DNA from: Ichthyophis bannanicus
Taxonomy: Eukaryota; Chordata; Amphibia; Gymnophiona; Ichthyophiidae
Direction of reading: 5' to 3'
Assembly (NCBI GenBank): GCA_033557465.1
Contig: CM066039.1
Location: forward strand, 44,731,788-44,795,787
DNA: 64,000 bases
Shown here: in pieces, positions 55,561 to 64,000 of the stretch
Numbering within the stretch: the stretch's first letter is position 1
Layout: every line of letters begins with the position of its first letter
Notes under the pieces: model-generated
Databases searched by the model: none
Told to the model about the DNA's origin: nothing
Seen by the model: only the letters and a program-made list of their open reading frames with translations
Translations under genes and position numbers: made by a program

Positions 55561-57279
55561 GAGTATGTGGACAAAGTGAATGCACTCAATTTATTTGTTG
55601 GAAAAGTTGATTGCTATACGTAGGGAGCGCTTGGAGCAGTTTGAGACTATATGGGCACAGTTTCTAAATAAATATTTGACATGAGGGACGTGCCGAGGGG
55701 GGAAATTATATGTTCTGAAGTGGATACGATTGTTCAAAGTATTTGGAAAAACATAATAAAAATTAAATAAAAAAGTATATTAAAATCTGATTAAAATCAT
55801 ACATATTTCATAAATTGGAGGCTGGAGAATAGTAGGCAACCAAAGAGGGAAGGCAGCAAGTAGTCAAGCATGCATGACTGACGGCTTGCAGACAGTGATA
55901 GATTTGTACCCCCATCAGACCTTAGGCTGGACAATCAGCTACTCTTTTCTGATGAGTATATGGTGCCAGAGCTCTGCTAATTGGTAGCAGATAGACATAT
56001 ATAGAGCAGTATTGATAGAAAGAGGTGACCTGGATGCACAGGTTATAAATATTTTAAATTAATTAAAGTAACATACATATTACTTGTATTTTTTTCTGAG
56101 GCAGTGTAAGGTCTGCAATGGTCAATGGTGCAACACCACAATTTTCTGAGATTCACAAGGGCAGGAGTTGATAAGTAGGAAGAGTCTTCAAAAGTTTTAC
56201 ATGTGTGGGAGATAATATTCATAAGAGGGTACCTAGATGAAAAGTCCAAAAAGGTATCTATTTTCAACATGGGCACCTATGTGTCTTTATAAAACAGGCA
56301 CCCAGATCCAGCCACAATAGCATGCAAATTCATACAGACAGATTTACACTTGCTCTGAAGATTGTGTAAATTTGTGCATGTATTCTATATGTGCACCTAT
56401 ATATTTTTAAAAATACATAACTCGCTGCTCCACCCAATCTACATCTCTGGGAATGCATACTTTTTATATGCATATACCCCCTAAACAATTTTATAATAGC
56501 CTTTTTCTGTAGGTAAAACACACCATATGTGGCAAATGCGTTATAAATTTACTACCTTAATGTCGTTATAAATTAAAGTATGAAGCAGAATCATCAATAG
56601 GGAACTTTGTTTCAATTTCTAATTGGAAAGGTTGGGTTTTAGTATTGTCAGTACCCATGTTCTTTCTGTATACCTTTATATATAGATAGATAGTGAATAT
56701 TCCAGTCTGTTAGTAGTGCCAGCACAAAAGAGAGTTTCCCATTGCACCTATAAGATGTGGAAGTTTAAAAAAAAAGGCAAATTCCCATATAGGTGCACAC
56801 TTACTTTTCGTAGTAACTCTGCTATCATATTTGTGTCTGCACAGTCTTGAAAGGTACTATCTGTCTCTTCCTGTCCTTGGTTAGAGGTCAGTAGCACAGC
56901 CAGCTCATGGCAGCTGCTTCTGTTCTTTGTTATGTGTAATAAAGGAAGCAGCTATAAGTCTGCAAATGGCCAAAATGTTTCAGTGGCTTTTCTACCTCCT
57001 GGATTGGTGTGAGAATGGTGTTAACCATATTGGATGGCATTTTAGAAAGTACGTCCAAGCTGGAATGTGCAGAAAAATGCCAGGGCCATCTAGGGCTCCG
57101 GCTAATTTCAGGAACTTTGATGCCTCTGACGTGGACATGCATGTAGTTGACCATATAGACATCCCCATTAGGGACACTTGGGTTGGGAACATCCATCTCA
57201 GGCAAGCTAGCATAAGGGACATCCAGCAGCATAGCAAAATGAAAACATGAGTCCTCATTCCCCGTCATTGTTCGTTGAC
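55561..57279. other. Intronic, no gene
   Basis: AT-rich; nothing recognised. Confidence 0.4.
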
Positions 57280-57835
57280 ATAGAGCCCGATACAGGTAGA
57301 GACACATCTGGACAGCCCCAAGCAAGATGGGCCGATTTGGACCCGATTCTGGACTGTGGGAACAAAACATTCCTGCAGTAACCAGAATCGGGCCCAAGGA
57401 TGGCCCAATGTGCCCCTGCCGCCTCCGGGTACATCCTCCCCTCAGCCGCTCTGACTCCCGCGGCTTCAGCTTCCCTTTTCCCCACCACCCAACCCATGGC
57501 TGGCCTGCAGTGGCTTGGATCGGGCAGCGGCGACTCCTCCGCATCCATGCCCGATGGCCAGTTTTGTGCTGCTCATTCCACCTTTGAGGTGGAATAAGCA
57601 GCATGTTCTCATGGGCCTGGCAGGACGTACAGGCCATGACTTGAATCGGCCCTGTACATCCTACCAGGCTGGCCCGCCACCTCCCCCCATCCTGATGCTC
57701 AAGATGTACAGGAGGAGCCGGAGAGGGAATCGGGCCCAGATGTCTTGTGGGGTTGCTTGTCCCGCCGGGACATATAGCCCCACAACCCGCATCCCAGAAG
57801 CGGACCCATAGTATAAAATATAGGGGGTATTAGTG
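57280..57835. mobile_element. Palindrome-rich element related to 37240-37855
   Basis: Shares the core 'ttccacctttgaggtggaat' and the repeated 'acccgattct'/'gaatcggg' and 'gtacaggcc' words with the element at 37240. GC-rich against an AT-rich background. Ends not defined. Confidence 0.4.
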
Positions 57836-58372
57836 TAGTTGCTTCTCATACTTTCCAGACAAAAGGAGCTCTTTTCAGATGCCTATTCGTGCCTAGAACA
57901 AGTTTAAATTTAGATGTGAATCAGGACAGCCAGGCCATTTCTGAGATCAGGTGGGAATGTCCAGGATCCTAGGAACGTCCCGACCATGCTCCCATTCAGA
58001 CTTGGACATCTTCACGCTGGGGACTTCCACAGCCTGGGCTTCTAAAGTGGCTCTGCAGATGTCACTATGATTTGGACATCTGCATGTTCATTTGCAGACA
58101 TCCAAATTGTGAATAGCGCTTTTAAAACAACACCCATAATGTGTACAAGTCTTTAAATGATAATCCACTCAGTATTGAGCCCTGAATGGCTCTTTATCAT
58201 AGGTGTATTTCATCAGTGCAAAGTACCTTGCATTTGCAGTTCCTCAGTCTGTCCATGCTCCATATGAAGTAGTATCAGGGGGCCCTCTCCATGGACATAT
58301 TTGGTTGAAATATGGTAGGAAAGTCTCTTAGTAAGATGCCAAATTTCATCCATATCTATCCTTTTTGGGGTG
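57836..58372. other. Intronic, no gene
   Basis: Nothing recognised. Confidence 0.35.
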
Positions 58373-58560
58373 GAGTAGCTACATAATGGTTAGCATGATG
58401 GGCTAAGAAGCAGGGAGCTCCTTGTGCTCTTGGGAAAGTCTCTTAACCACTGCCTCAGGTACAATCTTAGACGGTAAGTCCCTAGGGCCAGGAAAATAGC
58501 CATTGTATCTGAATGTAATGTGCCTTGAATTTCTGGGAAAATGCATTGGTTAAATCCATC
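58373..58560 (+). mobile_element. tRNA-derived SINE, decayed
   Basis: 'ggagtagctacataatggtt', 'gctccttgtgctcttgggaa', 'cctcaggtacaatcttagac' and 'tgaatgtaatgtgccttga' follow the order of the SINE at 41660. Box B is lost by deletion. Confidence 0.65.
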
Positions 58561-58909
58561 CCAAGGGGAGAATATGGAGAGATGTGCTGTGAGGACATGA
58601 TTGGAACTGGAATGAAAAACACAAGATTAGGTCTACTTTTTGTTATAGTAGAAGCATCCAGTTTTCCAACTTGTTTTTGACCAGTACTGTGGTACAATAT
58701 CTTTTTCTCCGAATCCTTAAGCGTGGGAAAGTTTGGGTAGCACTTTATTTTTTAAGACTACCGATGAGATATTTGCCTTTAAATGTAAACCTGTTCCTTT
58801 TTTGGACCCGGAGTCGCTCCTGGTTTCTATTTTAAGGAGAATGTCAATAAAAGGTTTTGCAGCTTTTCCACATCATGAATTGACTGTTTTCTGCTTTATT
58901 CCCCCGCAG

Positions 58910-59643
58910 ATGTCAGTCTCTCTGTTTCCTTTCTCTCCATTGCCTGGGCCTTGCTGGATTACCATCAGGCCCTGCGTTTCTTCCTGAAGGACAAGCACAA
59001 ACTGGAGCTGTGTGCCTCCTGTTTTTATTTCCTGTGGAATCTGTTCCTGATTTGCCCTAGGATCATAGCCATTGCATTCTTTGCTGCTGCCTTCCAGTGT
59101 TATGTCATATTACACCTCCTCCTGGTCTGGTTTGGTCTCTTCATCTGGGTTGAGCTTCAGAAGACAGATTTTATGAAACACCCTGCCTTTGAACATTTCT
59201 ATCGAGCAGTGGTAGCTGTGATCTTGTATTTCTGCTGGTTCAACGTTGCTGAGGGAAGAACGTTATACCGGAGCATAATTTATTATTCATTTATAACTAC
59301 GGACAGTCTGATCCTTCTGCTGACCTGGTGGTTCTACAGAGATCCTTTCACCACAGATACATATGCACAGCCTGCTTTTTTAGCAGCATTGGTCTGTCTT
59401 GTAATTGGGATTTTGGTGAGAATTGTCTACTATCTGAGGTTCCATCCAAACACCCAGAGAAAATTGGATACATGTTATGATGAAGTTGACTATGGGAGGG
59501 AAATGGAAAATACTGAGTTCAGAAGCTTAGATACCAGGAAAGAGCCACGTTTTTTGAATCAGAGAATGTACCAATTGTCCCAGAACCTGTTTACTGCCTC
59601 TTCCTTGAACTTAAGTACCAGCAGGCAAACCTATCATCCCTAA
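58910..59643 (+). CDS. XKR8: XKR8-like phospholipid scramblase, exon 3
   Basis: 734 nt; acceptor 'tttattcccccgcag'. Encodes residues 351 (split) to 594 and the stop TAA. Core: FLSIAWALLDYHQALRFFL, YFLWNLFLICPRIIAIAFFA, a hydrophobic LHLLLVWFGLFIWVELQ, then VILYFCWFNVAEGRTLYRSI (the FNVAEGRT motif typical of XKR8), and RIVYYLRFHPNTQRKL. The tail contains YDEVDYG: DEVD at residues 541-544 (59479-59490) sits where mammalian XKR8 has its caspase-3/7 site, leaving 50 residues after the cut. The sequence fits XKR8 better than XKR9. No internal stop. Confidence 0.93.
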
Positions 59644-60380
59644 AAGTGCAGAAATTCCAGGATGGCAACTGGCATTTGTTTGGAACAAAGAATCTTAATT
59701 TGGAGCATTTGTTCTTTATAATATTTATTGGGGATTTCTCAGTATTTACTTATATCAGTATTTTGACTGGTTAAAGGTGCTTATTTTGAAATGCTCAGCA
59801 GTGGATGCATAGCTCTGTTCACCTGGCTTTGTGCACTGCGATGCCATATATATAATAGTTTTTCAGGAAAAATTACATTTAAAGGAAGTTATTGGGAAAA
59901 ACGCACTGAAGAGACATGCAGGAAGTTATTTAATCCATCTTCTGCCTCCAGGAAGGATCATCTATGCCTATATCATCCCAAACCTGTTTGTCTTGTACGC
60001 CTTTAAAATTCTTTGACAACATAAATTTCATCCCCTCCTTGTTCACTGGTTAACCGCCCTCCCAATTAGAAATGTCTTCCTAATATTTAAAGCTAAATCC
60101 TGTTGCACAAATAGTGGTGGAGTACAAGTGACAGCCATCCTCAGCACTACCTCACTTTATGTGTTTGAAGGCTGCCGAGTGTCACTCTTCCAGCTTCTTC
60201 AGCCTGCCAAGAGTCAGCATTTAGAATTTTTCTATTCTGATCTGGATCTTGTATTCCCATGTATTGTTTGACCTTCTTGAAAGGGAGGGATTAGAAAGTT
60301 CTCAGGAAGCATTGTCTATGTATACAGAGTTATACAGTGGGCATGCCTTAGTATTAAAATTAATGCAACTTTATGCATAA
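59644..60380 (+). other. XKR8: XKR8 3' flank, probable 3' UTR
   Basis: Non-coding AT-rich sequence after the stop. ATTAAA at 60353-60358 is the best polyadenylation signal I see nearby; AATAAA is absent. The end of the transcript is not determined. Confidence 0.45.
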
Positions 60381-60519
60381 CCATTTGATATGCATTGCAT
60401 ATGTGGGTCTTATACCATTCTCTTGTCACTGTACTCTTTCCTTTCATGTTGGTTTTTAAAGATACATTAACAATTTTGGGATTTACTGTTCTTGAGCTTG
60501 ACCCTACAAGCTCAGCTAT

Positions 60520-60633
60520 ACAATGGGGGCAGTGCATGCAAATATATCTCATGCATATTCATTAGGGATACCCTAAAAACCTGACTGGTTTGCGGCCCTC
60601 CAGGACTGGAGTTTGAGACCCCTGCTCTAAATG
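60520..60633 (-). mobile_element. hAT-type MITE, one half
   Basis: The minus strand starts CAGGGGTCTCAAACTCCAGT and continues 'cctggagggccgcaaacc' and 'aatgaatatgcatgagat', a hAT-type end. The second half of the palindromic family is missing. Confidence 0.6.
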
Positions 60634-60639
60634 ATGCCA

Positions 60640-62050
60640 GATCCAAAAGATCCTGGTGCTCCTTAGTCATAACTTCAATAAGCACTTGATTGGTGGTCTC
60701 AGGAAATTTCCGTAGCACCCTAGCCTGATCAAACATTGCCATTAAAAGACCTGAACCTGATCTACCAAGACTTCATAGAACTCTGTCTGCTACCATCTGG
60801 GCCTCCAGCTTTCAAATTCTTCAGTTCTTTAATGACCCAAATAACTTCTTCACTAGGCAGTGGAGTTCCAGCGCCTGCTTCTGATCATCAGTCAAGCATG
60901 GAAGATCATTCTCCACCAAAAACAATGAAGTTTATCTGGAGAGATACTCACACCAGAGTAAAAGGTCTTATAAAGATGAGACATAATCGTGCCTTAGCAT
61001 TCATTGCTTAACTGTTCCTGTCAATGTCCTGCAGCATCAGGATAAAATGGGCCCCTTGGGCTGTATTAACCAATTGAGCTAGGCACTTCCTGGCCCTATT
61101 CCGAAAACAAAGCAGGCAGTGCTTTTGAAAAATTAGTGATATAAACATCCTCTGATGAAATAGGGATTTCACAGAAGTATGGAGCTGTAAAAATTGCTCC
61201 CTAGTCTCCCATGTCGGACCAAAGACAACTCTCCACTGAGCCTTCCTTTGCTGCTCACTCAGGCAAAGTAACTCTTCCCCGGCCCTCTTACAGTGCACAT
61301 AAGCAAAAACAGTACCATGCATAACCACCTTAGCAATCTCCCCAAAAAGCCTGAGGATCTGCCTTATGGTGTGCATATTCCTCCCCTTGCTTTTGCATAT
61401 AATTCACAAACTCCAGATCCATCTGCAAGCCCACAGGCATCCTGCAGGAGCCCCTACCCCCTGAACATTCAAAATTAAAGTCCAAATGGATCAGGGCACA
61501 GTGTGACACAACACAGTATCAACTTCTGTACCTTCAACCCTTGGAAAAGCTCTCTAAGATATTAAAGAGTAATCCAGCTAATATGATTGAGACCTGCTCC
61601 AAAGAGAGCATCAGATGCCATATTCTATTAAAAAAAAAGTTTCATTCCTTCTTGTAGGAAGATATACTGAAACAATTCAAATGCTCCTCCCAAAACACCA
61701 ACATAGCATCCCTCAGGATGCTCCCTAAAAGGGACTGTGAGATGTATCAAGACAGCTACCCCCATAAGCTAAGAAAGCGGCACCTATACAGCATAGCAGT
61801 GGCACATCTATTCCCACACAAGCTTATCATGCTCTATTGGGCTGAGGTGGGTTTCCTGCAATAGGGTAAAAATGCTAAGTTGCTGCCTCCAGAGGAAAGT
61901 AAAAAAATGTTTCCATTTTATTGGGGAACTCATGCCTAAAACATCCCAGGAGGCTACTGTTTTCATGGCCAGCCCAGCCGTGTTTGTCCAAACCCTCATA
62001 TTTCCATGATCTCTTACAAAAAGTATCCATTCAAACCAACCTTCCCCCAG
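60640..62050 (-). mobile_element. L1-like LINE ORF2 fragment, 5' portion
   Basis: On the minus strand the start of an L1-type endonuclease (MSSPIKWKHFFTFLWRQQ and FTLLQETHLSPIEHDKLVW, 61808-61999). Then the region before RT (61008-61376) with ARKCLAQLV, and QARVLRKFPETTNQVLIEVM (60512-60742). It has stops and is truncated; no RT catalytic motif. Confidence 0.6.
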
Positions 62051-62429
62051 CTAAACCTGAGAAAACCAATTTAACCCCTCCCTGTCCCCTATTCAAAGCA
62101 ACTACACACCACAATAGATCTGTAGGCCCAATAACCACTCAGAAGAATTTATCAGCCAATAACAATAACAGCTTACACTTAATAAACACAAATTGACATT
62201 GCTTTTACCTCTCCCCCTCACACTTCCCAGCTACTGTGAGTGCAAAAGACAAAGGAAAGGCCTAGTCATACTCAAATCTCAGACCATTTCCCAGCCCTGA
62301 GTCTGAAGTGCCACAAGAGTATTTACTGTCTGCTTTGGTCACCTGCCACCGATAGGCCCTTTATACAATTCTGTCCCAGAAGTTCACCATAAGAAAGTCA
62401 TGTGGGTTACATGTCCACTGACTCCAAAT
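62051..62429. other. No gene seen
   Basis: AT-rich; it could include the 5' leader of the L1-like fragment. Confidence 0.35.
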
Positions 62430-64000
62430 TGCTTCTATGTTGTTGTTAAGTGCCGTTGAGTCGGTGTTGGCTCATGGCAACCCTCTGGATAGTTGTCATA
62501 AACTGTGTTCGGTCTTCAGTCAAGCAGCTCACTGTTGATAGAGTGACACCCATAGTTGCTGTTGTATCAATCCATCTCATTTTTGGCCTTCCTCTTTTGC
62601 ATTGACCTTCTACCTTGCCAAGCATAATGTCTTTCTCTAATGATCTCTCTCGTCAGATGTGTCCAAAGTATGAAAGTAGAAGTCTTGTCATCTGAGCTTC
62701 TAAAGAAAGCTTAGGTTTGATCTCCTCTAGCATGGACTGGTTTGTTCTTCAGGTAGTCCATGGTATACACAGTATTCATCACCTACACCATAATTCAAAG
62801 GCATCGATTTTCTTCCTGTCTATCTTTTTCACTGTCCAACTTTCGCATCCACATGATGTTATTGAAAATACCATGGCTGGAATAAGTTGAATCGTATGGA
62901 GAGAGACATCTCTGCTCTTAAGAATCTTGTCTAGGGTCCTTCATAACCATTCTGCCAAGAGGAATATATCATCGGATTTCTTGACTGCTTGTCATTTTTT
63001 TTTATTGATGGTTGATCCAAGTAGGTTAAAGTTGTTCACTATTTCAATTTCTTCTTCATCAACGATGAACTTACTGATTTTGCCAGTTGTCAGGATCTTT
63101 GTGTTCTTTACATTAGGGTGCATGCCCATTTTAAGACTATGTTCCTTGAACTTGAGAAGCAAATGTTTTCAGATCGTCTTCATTTTCAGCCAGTAATGTG
63201 GTATCATCAGCATAGCGAAGATTGTTGATGAGTCTACCACTAATCTTCACACCTCTGTTGTCTTCATACAGTCCTGCTTCTCTGATGATTTGTTCTGCAT
63301 ATAAATTAAACAAATAGGGGGAAAGTATGCAGCCTTTTCATACACCTTCGTTGATTTTAAATCATTCTGTTTCTCCTTGTTCCGTTCAAACTGTTGCTTC
63401 TTAATCAATGTAAAGGTTGTGCAAGAGAATTATTAGATGTTCTGGTATACCCATGCTTCTTAATGTGGCCCAGAGTTTCTTAAGATTTAGACAGTCAAAA
63501 GCCTTGTTGTAGTCGATACAACACTTATAGATATCCTTCTGGTATTCATTGTTTTTTCAAGGATCCATCTCACATGTCTCTCGTCCCTCGCCCTTTCCTG
63601 AACCCTGCTTGCACTTCAGGCAGTTCTCGTTCCAGGTAGGGTTGTAGTCTCTGCTGAATAATCTTGAGTAGAATCTTGCTGGCATGTGGGATCAGAGTGA
63701 TTATGCAATAATTTCTACAGGCAGTTGGATCACCTTTCTTTAGTATTGGTATAAACAGATCTTTTCCAGTCAGTTGGCCATGATGTTGTCTCGCAAATTT
63801 CCTAGCAGAGCCAGTCCATTTCAGTTTGCTGACACCCAGTAGGCTGAGTTTTACACGTTCCATTTCATTTTTAAACACCTCCAACTTCCCTTGGTTCATG
63901 CTTCATACATTCCATGTCCCAATATGTAAGACATCTTTGCAGCTTCTGACTCTCATTTCATGCACAGCTACATCAGCAGTCAGACGTACCAAGGGCTTTG
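62430..64000 (-). mobile_element. RTE/BovB-like LINE, 3' part, minus strand (runs off the window)
   Basis: The 3' end is at about 62436 ('cggcacttaacaacaac' on the minus strand). RT: LIPHASKILLKIIQQRLQPY, LPEVQAGFRKGRGTRD (63570-63899), then a C-IDYNKAFDC-like block (63480-63520), and RYADDTTLLAENE (63178-63222), the catalytic YADD. Frame changes break it. It continues beyond 64000. Confidence 0.8.
63570..63899 (-). pseudogene. RTE reverse transcriptase fragment
   Basis: 109 open codons with FIPILKKGDPTACRNYC, LIPHASKILLKIIQQRLQ and VQAGFRKGRGTR. The frame is lost before the catalytic motif, which follows in other frames. Confidence 0.78.

Noticed and set aside
58910..59643. XKR9 as the identity of the gene
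   Set aside because: FNVAEGRT, SWALLDYH and the DEVD position fit XKR8 better.

Overview
The window is vertebrate nuclear DNA from a large, repeat-rich genome. One real protein-coding gene is recognisable, on the + strand: an XKR8-type phospholipid scramblase in three exons (22841-23703, 45227-45414, 58910-59643). Introns of about 21.5 kb and 13.5 kb and the repeat mix (DIRS tyrosine-recombinase retrotransposons, CR1, L2, RTE/BovB-like, L1-like LINEs, 5S-derived and tRNA-derived SINEs, hAT-type MITEs) suggest an amphibian, with a caecilian as my best guess. The species call is inference.

Layout. 1-4608: a decayed CR1 with an esterase-type ORF1 remnant, then an L2 3' end. 4751-11612: a 5S-rRNA-derived SINE split by a 6.6 kb minus-strand DIRS (DIRS-a), which itself carries a solo LTR. 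11613-20748: CR1 and hAT fragments, and a TIR element split by a second minus-strand DIRS (DIRS-b). 21990-23950: CpG-rich promoter and XKR8 exon 1. Intron 1 (23704-45226): SINE, L2, MITEs, a nearly intact plus-strand DIRS (DIRS-c, 26711-32686), a second CR1 interrupted by an L2, palindromic elements, and an RTE interrupted by a MITE and a SINE. Intron 2 (45415-58909): an L2 interrupted by another L2 and by a fourth DIRS (DIRS-d) that has gag but no recognisable pol. 59644-64000: XKR8 3' flank, a hAT half, an L1-like fragment and a minus-strand RTE running off the window.

The XKR8 exons join in frame to 594 codons. The product keeps the family core but has about 200 extra Pro/Gln-rich residues after the second hydrophobic segment, including seven copies of an 8-residue repeat. 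It also has a textbook DEVD caspase-3/7 site (residues 541-544) where mammalian XKR8 has its activating cleavage site.

All four DIRS show the family hallmark: inverted terminal repeats plus an internal complementary region (ICR) that joins the complements of both ends. In each, the last 15-25 bases on the coding strand contain a splice-donor-like GGTAAG. DIRS-c and DIRS-d lie in the XKR8 introns in sense, so these motifs could act on XKR8 transcripts; that is inference.
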